A model generated the notes under the pieces. It was not told where the DNA came from. It saw only the letters and a list, made by a program, of their open reading frames with translations, and did no database searches. The position numbers were made by a program, and so were the translations under genes. A DNA stretch of 64,000 bases. Source: Hydrogenophaga sp. GTDB lineage: Bacteria; Pseudomonadota; Gammaproteobacteria; Burkholderiales; Burkholderiaceae_C. Each line of letters begins with the position of its first letter. The stretch's first letter is position 1. The stretch is from the NCBI RefSeq assembly GCF_011772445.1, contig NZ_WVZN01000047.1:259712-323711 (forward strand), written 5' to 3'. Below are positions 26,712 to 34,711 of the stretch, one piece after another.

Positions 26712-28406
26712 ATGGCCGACAAGACCCCCGCGCAGGCGCTGCGCAGCGACAACATCACCCAGGGCAAATCGCGCGCGCCCAACCGCTCCATGTTCTACGG
26801 CATGGGCTACAAGGAAACCGACTTCGGCAAGCCCATGGTGGGCGTGGCCAATGGCCACAGCACCATCACGCCCTGCAACAGCGGCCTGCAGAAGCTGGCC
26901 GACGCGGCCGTCAGGGGCATCGAGGAAGCCGGGGGCAACCCGCAGATCTTCGGCACGCCCACCATCAGCGACGGCATGGCCATGGGCACCGAGGGCATGA
27001 AGTACTCGCTGGTCAGCCGCGAGGTCATCGCCGACTGCATCGAGACCTGCGTGCAGGGCCAGTGGATGGACGGCGTGGTGGTCGTCGGCGGCTGCGACAA
27101 GAACATGCCCGGCGGCCTCATCGGCATGCTGCGGGCGAACGTGCCCGCCATCTACGTCTACGGCGGCACCATCCTGCCCGGCAAGTGGAAGGGGCAGGAC
27201 CTGAACATCGTCAGCGTGTTCGAGGCCGTGGGCCAGAACGCCGCCGGCAAGATCAGCGACCAGGAGCTCAAGGACATCGAGCAGCACGCCATTCCCGGCA
27301 CCGGCTCCTGCGGCGGCATGTACACCGCCAACACCATGAGCTCGGCCTTCGAGGCCCTGGGCATCTCCCTGCCCTACTCGTCCACCATGGCCAACCCGCA
27401 CGACGAGAAGCAGAACTCGGCCAAGGAGTCGGCCAAGGTGCTGGTCGAGGCCATCAGGAAGGACATCAAGCCGCGCGACATCGTCACCAAGAAGGCCATC
27501 GAGAACGCGGTGGCGGTGATCATGGCCACCGGCGGCTCAACCAACGCGGTGCTGCACTTCCTGGCCATCGCACACGCGGCAGAGGTGGACTGGAGCATCG
27601 ACGACTTCGAGCGCATCCGCCAGCGCACCCCGGTGCTGTGCGACCTCAAGCCCAGCGGCAAGTACCTCGCGGTGGATCTGCACCAGGCCGGAGGCATCCC
27701 GCAGGTGATGAAGATCCTGCTCAAGGCCGGCCTGCTGCACGGCGACTGCCTCACCATCACCGGCCAGACCATCGCCGAGGTGCTGAAGGACGTGCCCGAC
27801 GAGCCGCGCAAGGACCAGGACGTGATCCGTCCGATCAGCGACCCCATGTACGCGCAGGGCCACCTGGCCATCCTCAAGGGCAACCTCTCGCCCGAGGGCG
27901 CGGTGGCCAAGATCACCGGCCTGAAGAACCCGGTGATCACCGGCCCGGCGCGCGTGTTCGACGACGAGCAATCGGCGCTCAAGGCCATCCTGGACGGCAA
28001 GATCAAGGCCGGCGACGTGATGGTGCTGCGCTACCTGGGCCCCAAGGGCGGGCCCGGCATGCCCGAGATGCTGGCGCCCACCGGCGCGCTGATCGGTGCC
28101 GGCCTGGGCGAAAGCGTGGGCCTCATCACCGACGGCCGCTTCAGCGGCGGTACCTGGGGCATGGTGGTGGGCCACGTGGCGCCGGAAGCGGCCGCAGGCG
28201 GCAACATCGCGCTGGTGCACGAGGGCGACTCGATCACCATCGACGCGCACCAGCTGGTGCTGGCGCTCAACGTGCCCGAGGCCGAACTGGCCAAGCGCCG
28301 CGCCGCCTGGAAGGCCCCCGCCCCGCGCTACACCCGCGGCGTGCAGGCCAAGTTCGCGTTCAACGCGGCCAGCGCCAGCAAGGGCGCGGTGCTGGACGAC
28401 TTCTGA
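26712..28406 (+). CDS. ilvD: Dihydroxy-acid dehydratase
   Basis: A 564-residue iron-sulfur dehydratase that converts 2,3-dihydroxy-isovalerate or -methylvalerate to the 2-oxo acid in valine, leucine and isoleucine synthesis. Conserved cysteines lie in [13 protein letters not shown] and [14 protein letters not shown], and the C-terminal signature is [16 protein letters not shown]. The ATG at 26712 follows GAGAGAGA; upstream in-frame codons lack family similarity. It ends at a strong hairpin shared with the convergent Trp-rich gene. Confidence 0.97.
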   Translation: MADKTPAQALRSDNITQGKSRAPNRSMFYGMGYKETDFGKPMVGVANGHSTITPCNSGLQKLADAAVRGIEEAGGNPQIFGTPTISDGMAMGTEGMKYSLVSREVIADCIETCVQGQWMDGVVVVGGCDKNMPGGLIGMLRANVPAIYVYGGTILPGKWKGQDLNIVSVFEAVGQNAAGKISDQELKDIEQHAIPGTGSCGGMYTANTMSSAFEALGISLPYSSTMANPHDEKQNSAKESAKVLVEAIRKDIKPRDIVTKKAIENAVAVIMATGGSTNAVLHFLAIAHAAEVDWSIDDFERIRQRTPVLCDLKPSGKYLAVDLHQAGGIPQVMKILLKAGLLHGDCLTITGQTIAEVLKDVPDEPRKDQDVIRPISDPMYAQGHLAILKGNLSPEGAVAKITGLKNPVITGPARVFDDEQSALKAILDGKIKAGDVMVLRYLGPKGGPGMPEMLAPTGALIGAGLGESVGLITDGRFSGGTWGMVVGHVAPEAAAGGNIALVHEGDSITIDAHQLVLALNVPEAELAKRRAAWKAPAPRYTRGVQAKFAFNAASASKGAVLDDF

Positions 28407-28424
28407 TCGTCGCGGCGTTCGACG

Positions 28425-28450
28425 ACAGGCGCCGCCTCAGCGGCGCCTGT
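28425..28450. terminator. Bidirectional hairpin between ilvD and the Trp-rich gene
   Basis: ACAGGCGCCGC and GCGGCGCCTGT form a perfect 11-bp stem with the loop CTCA. The hairpin spans the stop codon of the convergent minus-strand gene and lies 18 bp after the ilvD stop. There is no T-run on either side, so termination efficiency is uncertain. Confidence 0.55.
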
Positions 28451-28679
28451 TCGTCTTGAGTCCCAGCTTCTCGCGCTGCTTGTCCAGGCGATCGCGCTTC
28501 TTCTGGTCCATCTTCTCCATGGCCTTGCGCTTGGTGTAGCCCGAAAAATCGGCCCAGGCCCACCAGGCCGCAGCCAGCGCGAACGGGGACAGCACGATCC
28601 ACCAGGCCCAGCCGGCAACGGGGCCGTACTCCAGGTACTTCATCAGCAACAGCACGATGCCCAGGCCCAGCAGATACAT
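28437..28679 (-). CDS. Small Trp-rich membrane protein (TIGR04438-like)
   Basis: An 80-residue protein with two hydrophobic segments, YLLGLGIVLLLMKYLEYGP and GWAWWIVLSPFALAAAWWAW, followed by a highly basic Lys/Arg tail (TKRKAMEKMDQKKRDRLDKQ). It matches the small Trp-rich proteins (TIGR04438) found across Burkholderiales, whose function is unknown. The start at 28679 is the first Met before the first helix. It is divergent from the cytochrome c gene. Confidence 0.85.
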   Translation of the reverse strand: MYLLGLGIVLLLMKYLEYGPVAGWAWWIVLSPFALAAAWWAWADFSGYTKRKAMEKMDQKKRDRLDKQREKLGLKTNRRR

Positions 28680-28797
28680 CACAGCCTCCGGTAAACGACC
28701 GGTAAATTCCGGCAAAGAAAGTCCGATAACGGGGCCACGGCAAACCCACTCGATAGAATTTGCCCCGTTCGCCCCTGACATTCCAAAAGGACACCCC

Positions 28798-29103
28798 ATG
28801 AAACGTGCGCTTCTGATTATGGCCGCCATGACCACCCTGGCGGCACCCGCCATGGCCGACGAGGCACTGGCCAAGGCCAAGAACTGCATGGCCTGCCACG
28901 CCATCGACAAGAAGCTGGTCGGCCCCTCCTACAAGGACGTGGCCAAGAAGTACAGCGGCGACGCCAAGGCCGCGGACATGCTGGCCGGCAAGATCATGAA
29001 GGGCGGTTCCGGCGTGTGGGGCGCGATCCCCATGCCGGCCAACCCGCAGGTGAGCGAGGCCGAGGCCAAGAAGCTCGCGGCCTGGGTGCTGAGCCAGAAG
29101 TAA
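28798..29103 (+). CDS. Class I c-type cytochrome (c551/c552-like)
   Basis: A 101-residue precursor of a small periplasmic cytochrome c. The signal peptide MKRALLIMAAMTTLAAPAMA is cleaved before DEALAKAKN. The haem site is CMACH (residues about 31-35), and IPMPANPQVSE supplies the axial methionine as in c551-type cytochromes. Such proteins shuttle electrons to terminal oxidases, and cbb3 oxidase is a plausible acceptor here. AAAGGA precedes the start and a terminator follows. Confidence 0.93.
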   Translation: MKRALLIMAAMTTLAAPAMADEALAKAKNCMACHAIDKKLVGPSYKDVAKKYSGDAKAADMLAGKIMKGGSGVWGAIPMPANPQVSEAEAKKLAAWVLSQK

Positions 29104-29128
29104 GCCCGTCGCTCCTTCCAGAAAAGAC

Positions 29129-29150
29129 GCCGGCCCAGCGCCGGCTTTTT
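29129..29150 (+). terminator. Rho-independent terminator of the cytochrome c gene
   Basis: GCCGGC (29129-29134) and GCCGGC (29140-29145) pair as a short GC stem followed immediately by TTTTT (29146-29150), 26 bp after the stop codon. Confidence 0.8.
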
Positions 29151-29172
29151 CTTGCGCGCGTGATGCCGGTCG

Positions 29173-31950
29173 TCACGCCAGGACCAGGCTCTGGAGGCGC
29201 TTGGCGCTTTCGACCCACTCGCGCCACTCCTTGTCCGACACCGTCCAGAATCTGTCGTTGAGCCACCGCACCACGGCGTGGCACACCTGAGCGTGCTCCG
29301 GGTCTGTCATGGCGACGTCCGACACCTGTTGTTCCAGCCAGCCTGCAAGCAGCCACACCCCATAGGCTGGCGATGCCAGTTCGTGCGTCAGACGGCTCAG
29401 ATGCTGCTGCGCCGCTGCGGCGTCGGCGCCCAGGTTCAGGGCGGCCCCGATGGTGCGAAGGTCAGCCGCACGGACGGCGAACCGCCGCCCGTGCGCGTTC
29501 AGTTCGACGACCCAAGTGGACAAGGCTTGCAGACTTGGCTGGCCGGACGACTGAAGCACCTGCAGTCGCCAGCGCAGCAAGAACGGCAAGGCACGTGGAC
29601 GAGGCGGCATGGCCTCGGGAAACACCTGCCTCAACTGCCTCAACTGCCTGAACATCTCGGAATCGGAATCGGAATCGGAATCGGACTCGGCCTCTGCCAG
29701 AAGCCGATGCAGCACGCGCTCAGGCAGCCAGACCATGCCGGGGTCATCGCCCCAGCGCATCAGCACGTTTTCCACGCCCTCCACGTCCGACACGCGACCC
29801 AGCAACTCGGGGAGCTGGTCAGGCGACCGCAGGCATGGCAGCAGGGGCAATGGCGCCACAGCCAGCAGCGCCAGAACCACCGCAGGCTCCGCCCCCTTCA
29901 GCACTTTCGGGCCCATGGCCTGTGCAGCAGCCATGTCCATGGGGTGCTGCAAGAGCGAGGGGGCGCACAGCAACTCCACCACCTGCATCAGCAGCCCGCC
30001 CATGCCATGCCAGGCCGTCCAGCAGGCGGCGTACTCGGCGGCAGCCCCGTGATCAGACAGGCGATCGTCGTCTGCGCGAGCGCTCTTTTCGGACAGCAGC
30101 CGCTCGGCCAGTTCGCAAACCATCAGCCACGAAGCGAGTTGCTGCGCTTCGATCCGAGCGGGCCTTGGCTCGGCCATCAACAATCTCACGGCCGTGTCGC
30201 GCAAGGGCGCCAGCAGGCAGTCGCAATCGACGAACCAGATTCCGGACACACTGGCACCTCGCTCACGCAGTGCCCGCAGCAAGGTCTGCACACTGCGGAC
30301 CCAGCCAAGGGCTTGAGCCGGCGTGTCGATGGCGTCCAGCGCCGACCGGATCATGTCGAACATGGGGGACATCAAGGTGCGCGACACGTCCAGCGCATTC
30401 CACGCCCCCTCGAAGCGAGACGAGGCCACGAATGTCGTGAACTCGTCGACAAAGCGCAGGGCGGCCAGAGGCGAGCGCACCTTCCCGCTGAGCGCCGCCA
30501 GGGCGGCCACCCACCCCGGCAGCAAAATGCCCTCCTCCTCGAACACCTGCAGTTGCACACCCGCCATGCCGCTTTCGGCCAGGCGCGCGACACAGGCTTC
30601 GGCCAGCGCGTGATGCCGGTTCAACCCGGCGAACCGGATCAGCGCCGCGAGCTCCATGTCGCCGCACAGCTCGACCAGCTGTCGCGGCACGTCCGACAGG
30701 CGTTTGCGCAAGGCGTCTTTGCGTGGCTCGCCGAGCGGGCAGGACGGCTGGTTCAGCCAATCCGACACCGCTTCCTCGCCCGTGATCCAATCCTCCAGCG
30801 ACAGCGGGGCTTGAGCCACCGGCGGCCGTTGGCCAAGGCAGGCATCGATCGCCGCCCCTGCGACCACGACACCAGCGGCCTCCATGTCGAGCAGGCATTC
30901 GATGAGTGCCATGGCGCTGATCAGGTCACGCCGCCCGATCGCCCACGCGAGCCGGGGCTGCAGCAGCGGCACCAGATCTGAAAACAGGGAAATGAGACGT
31001 TCCTGGGCCTGCTCCTTCGACGCATCCTCCATCGCGTCCAGGCCCGACCGCATGGCGCGGATCATGCGGCCGGGCAGGTACATGTGGCTTGCATCGCCGG
31101 TGATGAGCGTGAAGAACGCCTTCAGGTCGTCTGTGGGCAGTTCGGCGCGGAGGAAGCCGGGGGCGAGGTTCACGCTCAGCTCGCCCGTGCCAGTCATGTC
31201 GACATCGACGACGAGACCGACATTCGCCAAACGCTCGCGCAAACCGTGGAGCTTGCCCAGGTCCAGGGGCGTTTCGCCTTCGGGCCCTGGGGGAAGCGTG
31301 CATGGCGGTTGCTGAAACTCGCCGCCCCCCGTCGCGACCGCTTGGGTCGGCTGTTCGTTCAAGTGCTGCGCCAGCGCGACGAACAGGTCGGCCTGTTGGG
31401 CACCCAGGTACTCCATCAGCTCTGCGGCCACGGTCGTTGGAAGCTCGCGCACCAAGCGGCTCGCGCTGGCGACATCGGCCTTGCGCATCAGCGCGGTCAC
31501 CGCCGCGGCGAGTTGAGGACAGGCCCCTTGGCCCGGACTCCGCAACCAGGCTGGCTCGAAGGCGTCGGGCGGGGCGTCGTGCAAGGCCGCACGCAGGGAC
31601 GCGTCGTTCGCGAGACGCAGGCAGACCGCGCAGGGCAGTTCCAGTTGCGCGAACAGGCCGAGCATGGCGTTGGCCGCGGCCAATCGAGGGCGCCATTGCG
31701 GCCCCTGCCGCGGCGACAGGTGCTCGGGCAGATCGAAGGCCACCACCACGGCCTTCACGGTATCGTCCGCCTGCGGACTCAGTCCCAGGCCAGGAAATCG
31801 ATAGCCCAGGCGGCCCGTCACCGGGTCCCAACGCACACACGGCCAGCGTGGCAGGGATTCGGCACCGGATGGGTGTGGGCGAGCGGATGGGACTTGTTGA
31901 GCGACATTGCGCGCCAGGGATGAAGCGCCTGCGCTTCTGAGGTTTGCCAT
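29173..31950 (-). CDS. Large uncharacterised protein, candidate type III effector (paralog 2)
   Basis: A 925-residue protein, paralogous over most of its length to the 857-residue protein at 21737-24310. Matching stretches include LAAANAMLGLFAQLELPCAV (about residues 90-109), RSPLAALRFVDE and LRTIGAALNLGAD near the C-terminus. The N-terminal 40 residues are Ser/Ala/Gln/Pro-rich (GASSLARNVAQQVPSARPHP). The motif I-D-T-P-x2-AL-x-WVR follows the RSPLAALRFV unit, which suggests internal helical repeats. A Ser/Asp tract, ESDSDSDSDSE, comes from a hexanucleotide repeat. There is no signal peptide or membrane helix. The ATG at 31950 has GGAAGGTGG upstream. Confidence 0.75.
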   Translation of the reverse strand: MANLRSAGASSLARNVAQQVPSARPHPSGAESLPRWPCVRWDPVTGRLGYRFPGLGLSPQADDTVKAVVVAFDLPEHLSPRQGPQWRPRLAAANAMLGLFAQLELPCAVCLRLANDASLRAALHDAPPDAFEPAWLRSPGQGACPQLAAAVTALMRKADVASASRLVRELPTTVAAELMEYLGAQQADLFVALAQHLNEQPTQAVATGGGEFQQPPCTLPPGPEGETPLDLGKLHGLRERLANVGLVVDVDMTGTGELSVNLAPGFLRAELPTDDLKAFFTLITGDASHMYLPGRMIRAMRSGLDAMEDASKEQAQERLISLFSDLVPLLQPRLAWAIGRRDLISAMALIECLLDMEAAGVVVAGAAIDACLGQRPPVAQAPLSLEDWITGEEAVSDWLNQPSCPLGEPRKDALRKRLSDVPRQLVELCGDMELAALIRFAGLNRHHALAEACVARLAESGMAGVQLQVFEEEGILLPGWVAALAALSGKVRSPLAALRFVDEFTTFVASSRFEGAWNALDVSRTLMSPMFDMIRSALDAIDTPAQALGWVRSVQTLLRALRERGASVSGIWFVDCDCLLAPLRDTAVRLLMAEPRPARIEAQQLASWLMVCELAERLLSEKSARADDDRLSDHGAAAEYAACWTAWHGMGGLLMQVVELLCAPSLLQHPMDMAAAQAMGPKVLKGAEPAVVLALLAVAPLPLLPCLRSPDQLPELLGRVSDVEGVENVLMRWGDDPGMVWLPERVLHRLLAEAESDSDSDSDSEMFRQLRQLRQVFPEAMPPRPRALPFLLRWRLQVLQSSGQPSLQALSTWVVELNAHGRRFAVRAADLRTIGAALNLGADAAAAQQHLSRLTHELASPAYGVWLLAGWLEQQVSDVAMTDPEHAQVCHAVVRWLNDRFWTVSDKEWREWVESAKRLQSLVLA
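29627..29690. repeat. Adjacent 9-bp and 6-bp tandem repeats inside the 925-residue gene
   Basis: TGCCTCAAC occurs three times in tandem at 29627-29653 (the last copy TGCCTGAAC). A few bases later TCGGAA occurs about five and a half times at 29657-29690, the later units degenerate (TCGGAC). Both periods are multiples of three, so copy-number change would lengthen or shorten the protein (LRQLRQ and SDSDSD tracts) without a frameshift. Confidence 0.85.
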
Positions 31951-32069
31951 GACCACCTTCCAGAAATTCCAGACAAGGCTGGCTTCGTGGAAGGTGGAGG
32001 CGACGGGTTCCTGCTCGACGCGACGCAAGACAACGCGAACGCGCCCGCCCTGCCTGACCCTCCAGGCGC

Positions 32070-32948
32070 TCAGAGCGCGTTCACCGGAATCTTCAGGTAC
32101 GACACGCCATTCGCCTCGGGCGGCGGCAACTCGCCCGCGCGGATATTGACCTGCACCGAGGGCAGGATCAGCACCGGCATGTCCAGCGTCGCGTCGCGCT
32201 TTGTGCGCATCTCGACGAATTGCGCCTCGCTGATGCCGTCGTGCACGTGGATGTTCCTTGCGCGCTGTTCGGCCACCGTGGTCTCGAAGCGCACCTCGCG
32301 GCCTTCGGGCGGGTAGTCGTGGCACATGAAGAGACGTGTCTCGCCCGGGAGCGAGAGGATCTGCTTCACGGAAGCGTAGAGCGTCTTCGCGTCGCCGCCG
32401 GGAAAGTCGCAGCGCGCGGTGCCCACGTCGGGCATGAACATGGTGTCGCCCACGAACACCGCGTCGCCCACGTGGTAGGCCGCACAGGCCGGTGTGTGGC
32501 CGGGCACGTACAGCACCTCGGCCTCGAGTTCGCCGATGCGAAAACGCTCGCCTTCCTGGAACAGGTGGTCGAACTGCGAACCATCGAGGCGGAACCCGGG
32601 CTCGAGGTGGAACACCGCCTTGAACACCTTCTGCACCTGCGTGATGCGCCCGCCGATGCCGATGCGCCCGCCCAGTTGCTTCTTCAGATAGGGGGCGGCC
32701 GAGAGGTGGTCCGCGTGCGCGTGCGTCTCCAGGATCCACTCGACCTTGAGTTCGTTGGCGCGCACGTAGTCGATGACCTTGTCGGCCGAGGCCGTGCGCG
32801 TGCGGCCCGACTTCGGGTCGTAGTCGAGCACCGAATCGATGATGGCCGCGGGCGAGCCTGGGCCGTTGTGCACGACGTAGGTGACGGTCCAGGTGGCGGG
32901 GTCGAACAGGCCCTGGACCTGGGGCCGGACGGCGGTGGCGACGGACAT
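32070..32948 (-). CDS. MBL-fold hydrolase of the persulfide dioxygenase/Blh type
   Basis: A 292-residue metallo-beta-lactamase-fold protein with the metal motif THAHADH (about residues 73-79) and further ligands in VPGHTPACAAYHVGDAVFVGD. It resembles the BigR-linked Blh and ETHE1-like persulfide dioxygenases, which oxidise glutathione persulfide to sulfite. It is divergent from an ArsR repressor across two perfect operator-like palindromes, so it is very probably induced by sulfide or persulfide. AGGAG lies before the ATG. Confidence 0.88.
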   Translation of the reverse strand: MSVATAVRPQVQGLFDPATWTVTYVVHNGPGSPAAIIDSVLDYDPKSGRTRTASADKVIDYVRANELKVEWILETHAHADHLSAAPYLKKQLGGRIGIGGRITQVQKVFKAVFHLEPGFRLDGSQFDHLFQEGERFRIGELEAEVLYVPGHTPACAAYHVGDAVFVGDTMFMPDVGTARCDFPGGDAKTLYASVKQILSLPGETRLFMCHDYPPEGREVRFETTVAEQRARNIHVHDGISEAQFVEMRTKRDATLDMPVLILPSVQVNIRAGELPPPEANGVSYLKIPVNAL

Positions 32949-32973
32949 GGCGGGCTCCTTTCAATAAGTGAAC

Positions 32974-33014
32974 GTCAATATATTGACAAACAATCTATCA
33001 GTCAATATATTGAT
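32974..33014. promoter_or_regulatory. Twin palindromic operators of the sulfide regulon
   Basis: GTCAATATATTGAC (32974-32987) is a perfect 14-bp palindrome and GTCAATATATTGAT (33001-33014) is a copy with one change; they are 27 bp apart. They lie in the AT-rich gap between the divergent MBL and ArsR genes. BigR-type repressors bind AT-rich palindromes in the same position, so these are very likely the repressor sites. Confidence 0.8.
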
Positions 33015-33055
33015 GCCCGTGCCGCCGATGGACGGCACCCCGAACGGAGTGTCCC

Positions 33056-33367
33056 ATGCCCGCCCTCAAACTGAATCTCGACGACATGCAGACGGCCGCC
33101 GCCGACGCCTGCCGCCTGATGAAGGCGCTGTCCAACCGCGACCGCCTGATGCTGCTGTGCCAGCTCTCGCAAGGCGAGCACAACGTGGGCGAGCTGGAAG
33201 CGGCGCTGGGCATCACCCAGCCCACGCTGTCGCAGCAGCTCACCGTGCTGCGCGACGAGGGGCTGGTGAGCACACGCCGCGAGGGCAAGCACGTGTACTA
33301 CCGCCTCGACAGCCCGCCCGCGCAGGCGGTCATCCGCACCCTGTACCAACAGTTCTGTTCCCGCTGA
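33056..33367 (+). CDS. ArsR-family repressor (BigR/SqrR-like)
   Basis: A 103-residue winged-helix repressor. The DNA-binding part reads [20 protein letters not shown] and [20 protein letters not shown]. Cysteines lie at AADACRLM (about residue 18), MLLCQL (about 35) and QQFCSR near the end. BigR/SqrR proteins sense persulfide by disulfide or tetrasulfide bonding between two cysteines, so this set fits, though which pair acts is not clear. It is the first gene of a sulfur-handling operon. Confidence 0.88.
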   Translation: MPALKLNLDDMQTAAADACRLMKALSNRDRLMLLCQLSQGEHNVGELEAALGITQPTLSQQLTVLRDEGLVSTRREGKHVYYRLDSPPAQAVIRTLYQQFCSR

Positions 33368-33380
33368 AGGAGACACCACC

Positions 33381-33818
33381 ATGACGATCGACTGGGTTCA
33401 TTTCACGCCCTGGGCCTCACTGGCGGGGGGCGTGCTGCTGGGCGTGGCCTCCGCCCTGTTCGTCCTGCTCAATGGCCGCGTGCTGGGCATCAGCGGCATC
33501 CTCGGTGGGCTGATCAAGCCCGGTGCCGGAGACGTCGGCTGGCGGGTGGCCCTGGTGGCGGGCCTGCTGGTGTCGCCGCTGGCGTACGGCTGGCTGGCAC
33601 CCGAGGGCTTCATCACCGCGCCGCGCATCGACGCGAGCCTGGGTCTGGTGGTGCTCGCCGGCCTGCTGGTGGGCATCGGCACGCGCTACGGCTCGGGTTG
33701 CACCAGTGGCCACGGCGTGTGCGGCCTTTCCCGGCTGTCGCCGCGCTCGCTGGTGGCCACGCTGGCCTTCATGGCCGCGGGCTTCGCCACCGTGTTCGTC
33801 ATCCGCCACCTGATCTGA
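33381..33818 (+). CDS. YeeE/YedE half-transporter, first copy (PmpA-like)
   Basis: A 145-residue membrane protein with four hydrophobic segments and the YeeE/YedE signature [20 protein letters not shown]. The Cys residues in this loop are essential in family members, which pass thiosulfate or other reduced sulfur. Together with the next gene it makes a two-part channel (PmpAB type). It starts 13 bp after the arsR stop. Confidence 0.88.
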   Translation: MTIDWVHFTPWASLAGGVLLGVASALFVLLNGRVLGISGILGGLIKPGAGDVGWRVALVAGLLVSPLAYGWLAPEGFITAPRIDASLGLVVLAGLLVGIGTRYGSGCTSGHGVCGLSRLSPRSLVATLAFMAAGFATVFVIRHLI

Positions 33819-33828
33819 GGACGCTGCC

Positions 33829-34260
33829 ATGCAGAAACTCTCCGCCTTCTTCATCGGCCTGCTGTTCGGCCTGGGTCTGTTGCTCTCCGGCATGACCGAC
33901 CCCGGCAAGGTGCAGGGCTTCCTCGACCTCGCCGGCGCCTGGGACCCCTCCCTGGCCTTCGTCATGGGGGGCGCCATCGCCGTGGGCTTCTTCGCCTTCG
34001 CCCTGGCCAAGCAGCGCACGCGCAGCTTCCTGGGGGGTGGCATGTACCTGCCCAAAGCCACGGAGATCGACCGCCGCCTGGTGCTGGGCAGCCTCACCTT
34101 CGGCGTGGGCTGGGGCCTGGCGGGCTTTTGCCCCGGGCCGGGCCTGGTGTCCATGGCCTCGGGCGAGACGAAGGGTCTTGTCTTCGTGCTGGCCATGCTC
34201 CTGGGCATGGCCGTGTTCGAATCGATGGAGCGCATTGGCGCGAAGACCCGAACGACCTGA
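33829..34260 (+). CDS. YeeE/YedE half-transporter, second copy (PmpB-like)
   Basis: A 143-residue membrane protein pairing with the upstream half. It carries [20 protein letters not shown] near the N-terminus and the conserved [15 protein letters not shown], with the single family Cys. It is spaced 10 bp from its partner in a tightly packed operon under the ArsR repressor. Confidence 0.88.
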   Translation: MQKLSAFFIGLLFGLGLLLSGMTDPGKVQGFLDLAGAWDPSLAFVMGGAIAVGFFAFALAKQRTRSFLGGGMYLPKATEIDRRLVLGSLTFGVGWGLAGFCPGPGLVSMASGETKGLVFVLAMLLGMAVFESMERIGAKTRTT

Positions 34261-34269
34261 AGGAGCACC

Positions 34270-34689
34270 ATGGATCTCAGACGCCTCACCCCCACCCTGT
34301 CCGTCGCGCCGCAGATCGCGCCGGACGAGCTGCCCGCCGCCGCCGCGGCCGGCTTCACCACGCTGATCTGCAACCGACCCGACGGCGAGCAGCCCGGCCA
34401 GCCGGACCAGGACACCATGGCCCGCGCCGCGCAGGCCGCGGGCATGCGCTTCGTCTTCCTGCCCGCCGTCTCCGGCCAGGTGAACGAGGCCCAGGGTCGC
34501 GCCTTCGGCGAAGCGCTCGCGCAGGCCGACGGCCCGGTGCTGGCCTACTGCCGCAGCGGCACGCGCAGCACCCAGTTGTGGGCCCTGTCGCAGGCCGGCC
34601 AACGTCCCTGGACCGAGGTGCTGCAGATCGCAGCCGCCGCGGGCTATGACCTGAGCCGCATGACGCCGCCGGCATCGGCCCAGGGCTGA
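34270..34689 (+). CDS. DUF442/TIGR01244 phosphatase-like sulfurtransferase
   Basis: A 139-residue protein of the DUF442 family (TIGR01244). The active loop YCRSGTRSTQLW has the C-x5-R pattern of protein tyrosine phosphatases and sulfurtransferases. In many bacteria this domain is fused to the MBL-fold Blh protein; here the two are separate genes in the same regulon. Its likely role is in persulfide transfer or removal. Confidence 0.88.
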   Translation: MDLRRLTPTLSVAPQIAPDELPAAAAAGFTTLICNRPDGEQPGQPDQDTMARAAQAAGMRFVFLPAVSGQVNEAQGRAFGEALAQADGPVLAYCRSGTRSTQLWALSQAGQRPWTEVLQIAAAAGYDLSRMTPPASAQG

Positions 34690-34711
34690 TCCTCACCCCG
34701 CGGGCCGCGCC

